From Cacajao melanocephalus (Eukaryota; Chordata; Mammalia; Primates; Pitheciidae), in contig CAUYLG010017831.1 of NCBI GenBank assembly GCA_963573385.1, positions 1 through 64,000 on the forward strand: a DNA stretch of 64,000 nt. The letters are read 5' to 3'. The first letter of the stretch is position 1. Every line of letters begins with the position of its first letter. Shown one piece after another: positions 40,214-51,760 of the stretch. The notes under the pieces were generated by a model that saw nothing but the letters and a program-made list of their open reading frames with translations, ran no database searches and had not been told where the DNA came from. The translations under genes and the position numbers were made by a program.

Positions 40214-42148
40214 TAAAATTAGTACTGAGGAGTGGGGCATTAGTATAAAGATATCTAAAGATGTGAATGCAGCTTTGGAATTGGGTAATGGGCAGAGATT
40301 AGAAGAATGTGGAGATTTCAGAAGAAGACAGAAAGATGAAGGAAAGGTTGCAACTTGTAGACTGGCTAAATGGTTGTGACCAAAATGCTGATAGAGATAT
40401 TGAAGTGCAGGGTGATGAAGTCTTGGATGGAAATGAAGTTATTTGGAACTGGAGTAAAGTCACCCATGTTAGGCTTTAGTCAAGAGCTTGGCTGCATTCT
40501 GTCCATGCCCTAAGCCTCTACAGAAGTTTGAACTTAAGAGTGATGACATAGGGTATCTGGCAGTAGAAATTTCTAAGCAGCAAAGTGTTCAAGAAGTGGC
40601 CTAGTTGCTTCAAACAGCCAATGCTTATATGTGTGAGCAAAGAAATGACCTGAAACTGGGACTTATATTTAAAAGAGAAGCAGAGTGTAAAAGTTTGGAA
40701 ATTTTGCACATTGGCTCATATGGTTAGGCTATGTCCTCATCCAAATCTCATCTTGAATTCCCATGTGTTGTAGGAGAGACCCAGTGTGAGACAATTGAAT
40801 CATGGGGGGAAGTCTTTCTTGTGCTGTTCTCGTGGTAGTGAATAAATCTCATGAGACCTGATCATTTTATAAAGAGGAGTTCTGTCTGTCTTTGCCTGCT
40901 GCCGTCCATATAAGACATGATTTGCTCCTCTTGCCTTCTGGCATGATTGTGAGGCCTCCCCAGCCATGTGGAACTATAAGTCCAGTAAATCCTTTTTCCT
41001 GTATAAATTACCCAGTCTCTGTATGTCTTTGTCAGCAACATGGAAATGGACTAATACGCAGGCCATGTAGCACAGAAAGAAAATCATTTTCAGGATTGAA
41101 ATTCAAGCAGACTGTGGAGCAACCATTTGCAGGGAGATTAGCCTGACCTAAATGAAGTCAAGTGTTAACATCTAAGACAATGGGAAAAAGGCCTTGAAGA
41201 CACTTTAGAAGTCTTGGGTAAGTCTCTTCCATTATAGGCCCAGAGGTCTAGGAGAAAAGTGACCTAATGGTCCAGGTCCAGGGCCTTGCTTCCCTGTGCT
41301 GCCACACTTCTCCCTATATCCTGACCACTCTAGCTTCATTCATGACTCAAAGAGGCCACGGTATAGCTTGGGCTGCAGCTCTAGAGGGTCCAAGCCATGC
41401 CTCAGCCGTTGTCTGTGATGTTAAGTCTTCAGATGCTCAGAATGTAAGTGTGAATGAAACTTCCACCTAGATTTCAGAGGATTATGGAAGAGCTTGGGTG
41501 CCCAGGCAGAAGCCTGTTGCAGGGTGGAGCCCCAACAGAGAAACTCTACTAGGGCAATGCCAAGGGGAAATGTGGGATTGGAGCCTCTACACACTCTCCA
41601 CTGGGACACTGCCTAGTGGAGCTATGGGAAGGAGGCCACTGCCTTCCAGACCGCAGAATCATAGATTGGCAGCTTGCACACTCTGCCTGGAAAAGCCACA
41701 AGCACTCAACTCCAACCCTTGATAACAGCCATGTTTGCTGCACCCTGCAAAGCCACAGGGGTGGGTCTGTCCAAGACCTTGGGAGCCCACCTGTTGCACC
41801 AGGATGTGGGACATGAAGTCAAAGAAGATTATTTTGGAGCTTTAAAATGTAGTGACTATCCTGCTTGGTTTTAGACTTGTGTGGTGCCTGTTGCCCCTTT
41901 CTTTTGGTAAATGTCTTTCTTTCGGAATGGGAATGTTTACCCAATGCCTGTACCACCATTGTATACTGGAAGCAGATAACTTGTCTTTGATTCTACAAGC
42001 TCATGGTGGAAGGAGAATGAGTCTCAGATGATACTTAGAACTTTGGACTTGATGCTGGAAAGAGTTAAGATTTTGGGGCACTACTGGAAAGGTATGATTG
42101 TATTTTGTAATATGAGAAGGACAAGATATTTAGGGGCCAGGGATGAAA
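40214..42148 (+). pseudogene. MaLR internal region, interrupted
   Basis: Homologous to 16021-17641 (other strand) and 27528-29090. Split by the LTR at 40716-41057. Only short frames remain. Confidence 0.82.
40716..41057 (+). mobile_element. THE1-like solo LTR nested in the MaLR internal region
   Basis: About 342 bp, from tcatatggttaggctatgtc to gaaatggactaatac. MaLR internal sequence resumes after it. A target duplication is not clear. Confidence 0.85.
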
Positions 42149-42532
42149 TGGTATGGTTTAGATGTCTGTTCCCTCCAAAACTCATGTTGAAATGTAATTC
42201 CCAATGTTGGAGATGGGGCCTAGCATGAGATGTTTATGTCATGGGGGTGGATGCTTCATGACTGTCTTAGCCCCATCCCCTTGATGATGAGTGAGTTCTT
42301 GCTCTGGTGCAGAGTGTGGTGCCTTCTTCCTCTCTCTCTTGCCATGTGACATGCTGGCTCCCTGTCACCTTCTGCCATTATTGTAAGATTTGTGAGGTCC
42401 TCAGCAGAAGCAGCTGGCAGCATCATACTTCCTGTAAAGCCTGCAGAACCATGAGACAATTAAATCTCTTTTATCTGTAAGTTACCCAGCCCCAGATACT
42501 TCTTTATAGCAATGCAAGAATGGCCTAATGCA
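42149..42532 (+). repeat. 3' LTR of the 40-kb MaLR
   Basis: Begins tggtatggtttagatgtctg and ends gaatggcctaatgca, directly before the duplicated atctc. Confidence 0.9.
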
Positions 42533-42584
42533 ATCTCATTTGCCACCTCCACTACTAAGCCATTCACAACCTCTTCCTTCAGCA

Positions 42585-42622
42585 ATCTATCTATCCATCC
42601 AACTATCCATCCATCCATCCAT
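42585..42622. repeat. (CCAT)n microsatellite
   Basis: Imperfect ctat/ccat units about 50 bases past the MaLR end. Confidence 0.9.
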
Positions 42623-43134
42623 CTTACCCTCTTCTTCCTGATTAAACTGTCAAATTAGGCCACGCTGTTTGTTCATGTCTAGATGAGATGAATTTAAAGC
42701 CCTAGTCCAAGGATTCTGAAGAATCCAGAGCTTTACAAGATTTTAATAAATTCCTGGGGGGCTTATTAATTGTGGTCACTTCTGGCTCCAGACTCCTTAT
42801 TCTGAGCAAATTCAGTCTAGGAATCACCATGCTTATTGCTCATGACTTCCCTGGTCTGTACCCCGTTAACTCAGTTATAGGACTTAGCCATTTTTCTTAA
42901 CATTCACCACTCCAACCATTTATATAAGGCATTCACATTGTGAATATCTTGTAGGTATGGAATAATTTTAGCTCAGAAAAGGAAATCTCAATGTTACGTA
43001 TTACTGTACCTATATATCCCATGGTCATTTCTACAATTTGAGCTCATCTCACCTTATACTTGATTCCTTTCCTAAAATGAAGTCTGATGACAGCTGTTAA
43101 AATAAGAGACATATGTTTTTTTCCTGGCTCCAAA
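42623..43134. other. Unassigned intergenic sequence
   Basis: The part around 42700-42840 faintly resembles MER5A. No gene seen. Confidence 0.35.
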
Positions 43135-43480
43135 TTTATTCAAAAGCAATTTATTTTAGAGTGGTCCAGGAACTGGGCCAGGCACTGTACCAGGGGTTGG
43201 GGATATTGATGAGTCATGTCTGACTCATCCCTGGCTTCAAGAACTTCACAGTGCAGTGGGATGACAGTCACATGATTAGGTAAATGCTGAAGGTGTTCTG
43301 GGTGTGCACATGGTACAGCAGCAGTTTAGAGGGAGGAGGAGTCTGCTGTCCCTCTTGGGTCGAAAACTGCTTTGATATTTGAATTAAGTCTTGAAGGTAG
43401 GTATTCATCAGGCAGACAAGAAGAAGAAGAGATTTCTAGGCACAGTGAGCAGCATGGGCTAAGGTACAAACGTATGCTGG
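43135..43480 (-). repeat. L2 LINE 3' fragment, antisense, with an AP-1 palindrome
   Basis: Phrases aactgggccaggcactgtac, gaacttcacagtgcagtggg and gaattaagtcttgaaggtag follow antisense L2. An inverted AP-1 pair lies at 43208-43229. Confidence 0.7.
43208..43229. promoter_or_regulatory. Inverted pair of AP-1 consensus sites
   Basis: gatgagtca and its exact reverse complement flank the 4-base spacer tgtc, giving two perfect AP-1 heptamers (TGAGTCA and TGACTCA). Binding is not shown by sequence alone. Confidence 0.5.
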
Positions 43481-43714
43481 TAAATGTTCAACAACCTGTT
43501 CTTGAAAAAGAAAACGCCCAGTGTCTGCCAATTGGTAGTGACAGCTGATTTCCAAGGTGTAAATATTCCCACCTAGGTTGATTTCAAGCTACCAAAGCAT
43601 TATCACTGAATGCAGAGTTGGGAAGAGATGTGCACCCTTGGTCTCCATGAGCCGATAAAAGCCTGTGTCCACACCACTGAATGCAGAAGAGCTGAAGACA
43701 GAGGGGTGCTAAAT

Positions 43715-43850
43715 TTTGCCCGTAGAATGTAATTTCCTAAAGTCAGGGACTCTTGGTCTTTGGTTTACTGTTCCCTAGGACTCTTAACAGTAGTCTGGGG
43801 TGGAGTTGGCACTTGATAAATATTTGTTAAATGAATGAATAAATGGAGGC
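43715..43850 (+). repeat. L2 LINE 3' end fragment
   Basis: Ends in gataaatatttgttaaatga and atgaataaatgg, the L2 3' signature in sense. Confidence 0.65.
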
Positions 43851-46800
43851 TGTTATAAGGACTATAATGTGTGCAAACTTTTGCCCCAAAAGTGTAGGAA
43901 GTCAGGGAACATTGCTAGAGCTAAGGAGGGCCCTGATGAGACTGGAGATTTACAGATTGTTGTGAAAGCAGTGGGGAAGTGGGAGAGTGCAGTGAGGTGA
44001 GGCTGGTGGCAATAATCCTAGTGGTAGTTCATTATGTCTGATCTAAGAAAGGGTGTGTGGGAATGGAGAAAAGGCAGAGATTTTAAACAGGATCTGATAT
44101 CATCAAATTTGCATTTTAGATTAATCACTTTGCAGTACTATGAATGACTGGGCCTTTATTTCCCCCCTTGAATTGTTTTGTTGTTTCACATGAATCATTT
44201 CATTGTCTAATCCATGCTTCACTGATGTTTGCCTCCACCTGGTTATGCAGGACGCATTCTCCCCATGGTTTCCAGTGGCTGTCATTCATGAAAAGTCCTG
44301 TCTGCTACCATACTACGGCAGCCCTGTCATGGAGTAGATGTTCTCCCTACCAGCACTGTGGGACTCATTTTCCCTGAACCTTGACCTTAAATGCTAAATA
44401 GAGTGTTGCGTGCAACACCATTCGTTTATCAATGGTAGAAACAGGAGGTGCAGTGAGAGGCCGCAAGTGACAGGTCCTCAGGAGTTGTTGATCTCCTCTC
44501 CTGCTGAAGTCCTGTCTTCCTCAAATGGGCTTGCTGCAAGTAGGCAGTTCGTTCCTCTGAGCCACCCCCATTCAGGCCTTTGGAGATCTGAGGGTCAGTA
44601 GCACCTCTTTCTCCATCTGTGTTATATTTTGACAGAGGGAAGCAGAGTAGTCCTGATGCCTCACAGACTTCTAGTGACCCTGCCTGCCTGCCCACAGGGT
44701 TTAAACCGGAGTCCATGGAAACTGACTCGGAACAAACATGAGTGGCCAAGACCACGATACTGTGAGAGCTGCCCCTCTTATTTTGAGGAAGAAAGTTTGT
44801 CTTACTGGGCCAATCTCATGTACCCAGCAGCTTTTTCCTATAGTGGGAGGTTTCTCTCTTCTGCCAAGGGCAAGCTCACCCCTCCCTGTCTGCTGGACAA
44901 GCATACACACTGCTGTGCCCAGTGGTGCGTCCTGCTGAGGGTCATGCTAGATGTTGAGTGCAGCTGTGTGTCCAGATTTCATTGCCTTTCCTTGATTTTG
45001 GGGCTTACTTTTTGCAGAGTGACTCTCATCCCTTCTTGGTTAGGGATGCTGAAATTCCCAGCTTCGATTTTCTCCTTATTTGGGTTAGAGTTACTTAGGT
45101 CAGGCTAAGGGAGAAACTAATAGGCCAGGTGAGGTAACAGGGCTGTGGGGTACAGAGTGGGGCTGGCACCTGGTCCCTCCCTCCCCAGGGCTGGCTTTCT
45201 AGTGAAGGGGGAGCAGAGGTGTTAGACCCTTCCTAGCTCTCACTTTTGGCTATCACTGAAAGGACCTACATCCCCACGTCCCCAGAGCTTTGAAACCTGT
45301 TGACTTCTTGCTCTTTAATAAAGAAAATTCACCAGGGGTTTATTTAATAATAGTCCGCTATCCCACTGTGCCTGCAGATTATTTGGCAATTTGGTTAGTT
45401 GAACTGTCAATCTTAGATTCATCTCATTTGATTTCCTCCCTAATGTCATTGTTTTTGGGGAGACTGAGAAATTTCATTATAGTATAGCTTTCCATGTTAT
45501 ACATTTTGAAGGCTGAAAATTTTTATTAATATTGGCTGGACTTTCTCCATTTGGGGTAGGCATACTTCATTATTTGTTTTACAGATTTCGGAGTTCCTCC
45601 CTTTCCACAGGTGAGCTTGGAATTGAGTGCCAAACTGTTTTAGACTTATCCTGAAAGGCTGGAGTACAATGCCACAGACACCACTGAGCAGGAGAGCCAC
45701 CTGCTTTACAATTTCTTAAAAGAGACTGCTTCTTAAGGAAGCTCTAGTTCCATTCATGTCTCCAGTGACCCATTACTTATTTCCAGAGCAAAAATCAATC
45801 ATCAGTGTTGCTCCTGGGGTGATACGGGAAATCTTCAGGAAGAAAGATGACACTGCTTTGCAGCTATGACAGTTGTGAGTCACGGGGCCTTGGATGTGTT
45901 TCCAATGGACCCTCTGATGTTACTGGCCAATGGGCATTGCCCCAGGCCTGCCTTCCTTGGGTTGATGAGCTAGCCTGGCCCATTGCCTGTTCCCTCCAGC
46001 TGCCGGCTTCTGGACTCCAAATAGCCTCAAGCCTTTACTGAAGACCGAAACAGGAGGTGCAATGAGAGGCAGAAAGTGCCAGGATTTGTAAGGCATCAGC
46101 TGGGACATCCTATCTCACATGGGAGTCCACATCTACCACGCTTTCCACCTGCCACTTTGCCATCCTCTCCAGGGCTTAGCTTAGGAATAAACCTGCTCAC
46201 CATCCCTTCTTCCATCTGCTCTGGTTTGGAGGTTGAGTCCGCAAAGCCTTTCGGCTCTTAAAACTCAGTCAGGGCAATCACTCCCTTTCTTAGAGACATT
46301 CATTGGTTTTGATGTTTGGGTTCTGGGTTCCTACATCACAGCAGCGCATGTTTATGGGCACTCGTACTGGTGCCTCTTTCATCTTTTCTCGGAAGGGTCT
46401 TACTCAGGCCTCCAAGTCCCACAGTGCAAGGGCTCAGTCTTTCTCCTGGGTGGAAAGGTGACACAGGTGACACTGAGGCCTAGCTTTAGTTCTCCCATCC
46501 TCAGAAGAAAAGAAAGTAAAAATCTTTTTTTTTTTTCTCCAGCACCGTGATTTCCTTGAAGACCTCCCATGTGGTCTAAAGAATTTTTCAATTTGGCAGG
46601 GGTTTTGCTGCAGAAATTTTTTTTCTTAACTGTAACCTCCAAACCTCATAGTAACCTAAATAATATCCCAATAATTTAGCTAGCTTACTCTCCTTTCTCC
46701 CCAAAGTGCAAATCTTGCAAAACTATCTAGCATTTATTCATACCCTTTTCCCGAAGTTTGTAGCTCAAGGCATCTGCTCTTTTACGTAGAAAAGAGGAGA

Positions 46801-48159
46801 AGCCCATATGATCATGGTTTTGTAGATTACTTATCACAGTCTAATTATGCAATTGTGCAAGTGAGTTGTTTCAGTCAGGTGGGGCACAGTGACCTTGACC
46901 ACCCAAGTCAGGTCAAGGAGAAAGGGGCTTATTATAAACACGGACAGGGAAAGAAAGCACTGAAAAACTGACAGGTTCCAAGACAGCTCTGTGAATGGTT
47001 TCCTTCAGGCTGTGCGCTCTACCTCCTGGCCTTCCACTCTCCTCTCATCATTTGCATGTCTCTTTACACTGACCCATTGTCCTTTCTCCATGAGCTGACT
47101 TCCTCCATTACACATGGGTCCTGCTGTCTTATGATTTTGAGATGGCTCATTGTGACTTATCTCATTTGAATGCTACATCATGAACTTTGGGTTTCAAGTC
47201 CCATTAACTGGCTTTTCTCTCAGCTGTAGTTTGCTGACCAATCCATGGGCATCCAGCTCTGCCTCATCTGTTTTGTTCAGGAGGTAGAGGCCATGTGGGA
47301 CCAAACATTGGCCCAAGTATTCAGGGCTCTGCAGAGCATTGTCCCTCGGTAGGGATTACGAGCATGGCAGGCACGTTGAAGTGGTTCATCCCAGCATTAG
47401 TTTTGCTATGATGAAGCTTGGAGCTTTCCTGTCTCTTTTTCAAATAAAAGCAGGGAAGGAAGGTGGGTCTGTAGGGCAGGTAGACTTTGGGCATGGCTGT
47501 GGGTGCAAACTTCCCTTAGGAAGAGCCTGGTGATTTGTGAGGAAAGGCCCTCATTGTTAAAAAGAAGAATGCATTCAGGATCTTTATTATATCTTCTGAG
47601 AATGACCCTTCATGGAGTCTGGAATCTGGAGCAGGTGGAGAGAGAGATCAAGAATGGCTGTTTCTCCTTTAACTCTCACCCAAACTTGCCCGAAGGGGAC
47701 CATATGACTAGTATTCATGGGCTAGTCATAAGAGAGAAAGGTTGTTCCCTCTGTTGTATACCTGCTAAAGATGCTAGGAGGGGGTGCATCTTTAGAAACA
47801 GTATATAGAATCTGGATGGGGAACAAAGGGAAAGATTTCTAGAGATCAAGAAAAGAGCTACACAAAAAGAGAACACATTTTTTGATGGGGAGCTGTTTCC
47901 TTCCATGTGGCGGTGTGATTATTTTAGCCTCTGGAGAGAAGCTCCCTCACTCCTATCAAGAAAGAAAGAGGGGCTTAAGCTGCTTGGATTGAACGTGGAA
48001 AGATTCCACTGAGCATCCTCAGCTCAGCCTTGCCCTCTTTCTTTTGGCAAGAGCTGTCCATAGGGTCAGAAGTTTCTTCTGTGTCTCTGTCTCACCTGAG
48101 CAGTTCACCCCCTGCCGCAGGAAAACCTGTCCTGCATCAGGGCGTCCAGGGATTTTCTG
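43851..48159. other. Large unassigned intergenic block
   Basis: I see no gene. It contains two 37-base segments that match at 33 positions (44438-44474 and 46047-46083), a short hairpin at 44403-44418, and two hairpins at 47703-47795. A 159-codon frame (44629-45108) opens at TTG, not ATG, and resembles no family. Part may be a worn LTR element. Confidence 0.4.
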
Positions 48160-48540
48160 GGTATATCAGGCAGGATACGCTAACCAGTGAAACAACTGCC
48201 AAACATTCTGTGGCTGAACAAAAATAAATGTTTGTTTCTCACTTATGCCACTGTTCAATGAGGTTTGGTGAAAGAGAAACAGGCTGTATTCCATGCAATA
48301 ATGCTGAGACCTAGTGTTCTTCCATCTGGTGGCTTTGCCCTCTTCTAAGCCCTGAGAGTCCACTTCATTCAGCTTGCAAATGAGGTTGGGCAGTGTGAAA
48401 ATATGAAGCACACTTGAGAAATTTTTATAGACCATTCTAGGAGGGTGCACATAATTTTTTTTTCCACATTCCACTGGTCAAAATTCAATCACATGAACAG
48501 AGTTCACCATGAGGGAGCTGAGAAAGATAAAGTGTAGTTG
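48160..48540. repeat. Probable interspersed repeat of unknown family
   Basis: Phrases such as aaataaatgtttgtttctcact and ccacattccactggtcaaaa recall a common mammalian repeat that I cannot name. Confidence 0.45.
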
Positions 48541-50324
48541 TACCTGGAAGAGGGGACAAACACAGACATGGGTGAACAGTAGCTGTTTATGCCACAGTGG
48601 GGGAGACCAGTTCTAGAGTTCATTGTTAGCAGGCTTTCTTGCCTGTAGGCACATTTGTTAGTAATAAGGGTGTTGTTTTAGTCTCTTCTCTGATCTTCTT
48701 TGTTTTATTTTATAATCTGTTTAAGACGCTCATGATGAAAAAACAAGTTATATTTGGACACCTCAACTCCAACATTTTGTGCATGGCCTAGGAATGTTGA
48801 GAAATATATCACAGCAGTTGAATAAGAAATTGGGATATATTTTGGACATTAATTTTCTTTGAACTTTTAATTACAAGGGGAAGAGAATATGATTTTGGAC
48901 TTTAACTCCTTTGGGCTATAATATCTTTGTACATTAATCATTGAACTTAATCACTGAATTTTAATTTCAGAAAATTCATGATGAGAAGGAGTTTATATTC
49001 AAATTTGGAACATCTTGTAATTGGTATTTTATTGCTGGAGTATCTTAATGTTGTCATTGAATTTCACTGCAGAACATATGATGGTCTATATTTAGAATGA
49101 CCATATAATTTATCACCTGAACTAGATAGTTTAGAGATGGAAAGAAGGCTGTATTAATAATTATGCTGGGATAGCAGGCCAAAACCTAGACTGTCTTGGG
49201 TGCATTGGTGTGTATGGTCACCCCAGTCATATTGGACAATGTGGAAGGGCATAATTAGGAAAGAGAAATGGAATAAGGAATGGATTTGCAGTCTTGTAGA
49301 AATTTAAGTCGTAAATTTCTGGCTCACATAAGAGCTCTTTGGGGATGAATTCTAACTTGTCCACTGATGTTCTCAAAAGTATCTACAGAGAAGCTGTATG
49401 AGTTAGGGGCCATCTGGGCAGGGAAAGAGAAACCACGCTAGGTATTTCAGATAGACTCAAGGCAGGGAACTGATCCCTCTGCTACTGGAGGGCTGAAAGA
49501 GCGGGAAGGAGGAGTAACATAGAGATTCTAACTGCAGAAAGCTGCTACCATTTCTAAGACTGGAGGAACCAAAAATAAAGGATAGAATTATCCTAAGAGT
49601 TCAGAGGAGGCCCCAGGGCTGATGCTGGGACTCTGGGGGTGAGCTCCATGCAACTGAGGAGAAATAGTACCTGAATGCTGCTAGTAACTGAGGAGATGGC
49701 AAGGCTGGGACTTGGAGGAAGAACTGCCCACTGCCACCCCCGACTGCTCCTCCCCTGCAATTATGTACTTGCTTGCTTCCCGTCTCCTGCCTATCTCCTT
49801 TTGGCAGACAGGAAGTCAACAATTGACGTAGTCTGAGAAAGGTAGTCTGCAAAGTACTCACACCACCATTAAGAGAAGGGAATAGAAGGGTGGCTTTGGA
49901 GCTGAGAAACAATAGGGAAATAAAGGGCACAGGTGCAGTGGTTGGCACTTGGGAAGTGCCTGTTGAAGGGGGAGCAGAATGCTCTTGCTAGAACTTCTAA
50001 TCTCTGAGGATCACCAAGGCTTAAACTGAGCATGGGCTTAGGAGTTGAGTACAAATGAGTTAAGAACAAACAGTTGGGGATATCAGTTTGTGTTCTTCTT
50101 TTCCATTCCTGATGTCTTCGTTCATTGTGAAGATGTCACATTTCCAATTCCTATTTGCTTTTCAGTCACTCTGATGAGAAGAAATGGCTGAGCCATGCAT
50201 CATGAATTTGCAGAGAATAAACCAAGCACGTTCAGGTCTGCTTTCCCCTTCTCTTGGCAGCAGGCTGCTTACAGGAAGCTGATGTTCTCCTCTGCCCCAC
50301 CATTTGTAAATATTACCTGTGTGT
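48541..50324. other. Unassigned intergenic sequence
   Basis: AT-rich to about 49100, then mixed. No gene recognised. Confidence 0.4.
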
Positions 50325-50480
50325 TCATTAAGCTAATATTTTTGGTATCTACTCTATTTTGGGTGTGGTTCCGTCCTTGGGAATACAACAGTGAACAAAA
50401 CAAAGATCTTTGTCTCATGGGAGATATCAATAACAAACAATAAAACAGCCAATAAGTACATTGCACATTTTGTTAGAAAG
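50325..50480 (-). repeat. L2 LINE 3' fragment, antisense
   Basis: Phrases ggaatacaacagtgaacaaa and aaacaaagatctttgtctca follow antisense L2. Confidence 0.65.
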
Positions 50481-50699
50481 CAATACATACTACTGCAAAA
50501 GAAAAATGCAGGATGGTTGGCATCTGGATTGCTGGGCTGGCAGCTGCAGTCTTAAATGATGTAGTTTGGGTGGGCCTCTCTTAGAAAGTGCCATATGGGC
50601 AAGGAGCTGAAGCAAGTATGTTGGACAAGCAGGTATCTGGGGAAACATATCCTCAGAGGGGGATCAGCTCAAGCTCCTGGGGAGGTGGCCCAGAGGCCC

Positions 50700-50850
50700 A
50701 TTCTGACAAACATGAGTGCTATTTGTTGCTCATACTCAGAGCCCTGGGAATTGCCTTCGACTTTGAGGTGAATCTTGACTATTCTCTTCCTCAATTCAAG
50801 CAATCACCTGTCCCCAGTCTTGGACACTCCCTGAGAGTGTGTGCGAGTAG
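50700..50850 (+). repeat. L2-like fragment
   Basis: Phrases gccctgggaattgccttcga and cttgactattctcttcctca recall the L2 ORF2 3' end. Confidence 0.45.
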
Positions 50851-51128
50851 GGCATTGGGCTCTTGCCCCCAGCAGAGGTGGGCTTAACCACCAGCTGAAC
50901 CTGCTGAGGTGTTTGTTGCCTGGAATGAAGCCTCAGTTTGCATTGGCTATAATTAGTGCTTTCACCAGTCTGCAAATGGATGCAAATGGTCCCTTAGCTT
51001 GCCAGCCTCACCTGCCTCTTGTGTTGAAGAGAACAGTGTTACAGCAATGGCTATTGGCATAGAAAGGGGAACACTGCTTTTCTTTCAAGAAGCATCTTCA
51101 GTCTCCAAAGCGTGGTCCAGAACCAGAA

Positions 51129-51220
51129 TGGGGGTGGGGACGGCAGGGAAGGAGGGGCCAAGTCTAAGAATCATGGGGGTGGGGAGGGTGGGGAAAGAGG
51201 GGCCAAGTCTGAGAATCTTG
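51129..51220 (+). repeat. G-rich tandem duplication (45-bp period)
   Basis: Two adjacent copies of a 45-base unit, each ending ggggccaagtctRagaatc, with G runs such as gggggtggggagggtgggg. The plus strand fits the G-quadruplex rule of four G runs. Confidence 0.9.
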
Positions 51221-51760
51221 GGGGGGTCTGTGAGGTCAAAACTATTTTTGTAACAGTACTAAGACGTTACTTGCCTTTTTCATTTTCATTATCTCATGTG
51301 TACAGTGGAATTTTCCAGAGGTTACATGGCATGTTATAATGCAACAGATTAAGTGCAGAAGCAGATTAAAATACTCCCTTTTTCTAACTACATATTTGTG
51401 AGGACTGCTTTTTCTTATAAATTTCCATCAAAACAGCATATTGCAACAGATTGAATGCAGAAGATATGAAAATTTGTCTTCTATTAAGTCAGACTTAAAA
51501 AGATTTGCATAAAGTTAAAACAATGTCACTTTTCTCCTTAATTTTGTTGAAAATAGTTATTTTCATATAAAAGGTATTTATGTTAATATAGTAAGTTTAT
51601 TATTGTTACTTGTAAATGATTTATAAACAAATATTTTTCAGTTTTAAGTTTCAATATGAATGTATTATACATGTCTTTATAAATATCAATGCATACAACA
51701 ACACATGAGCAATCATAAAGGACTTGTTTGCTCTTTCTGAGGCCAAAATATTTGAGAATG
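51221..51760. repeat. Probable DNA-transposon-like repeat of unknown name
   Basis: Phrases gaggtcaaaactatttttgt, attgcaacagattgaatgca and tgcataaagttaaaacaatg recall a mammalian interspersed repeat, possibly hAT-type. I cannot name it. Confidence 0.4.

Larger units (their letters stand above)
39810..42532 (+). mobile_element. Complete MaLR provirus with a nested LTR and perfect 5-bp duplication
   Basis: A 404-bp 5' LTR (39810-40213) and a 384-bp 3' LTR (42149-42532) flank internal sequence homologous to the other two MaLRs. The 5-bp flank atctc is identical at 39805-39809 and 42533-42537. Internal frames are broken; no polymerase or envelope motif is visible. Confidence 0.92.

Noticed and set aside
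40716..41060. Target-site duplication for the nested THE1-like LTR
   Set aside because: The flanks ttggc and caggc/ggcca do not match well enough to claim.
44403..44418. 7-bp hairpin gtgttgc-gt-gcaacac
   Set aside because: It is too short to stand out from chance in a 64-kb window.
44629..45108. 159-codon plus-strand frame, the longest non-shadow frame
   Set aside because: It opens at TTG, shows no family resemblance or splice context, and fits chance in this composition.
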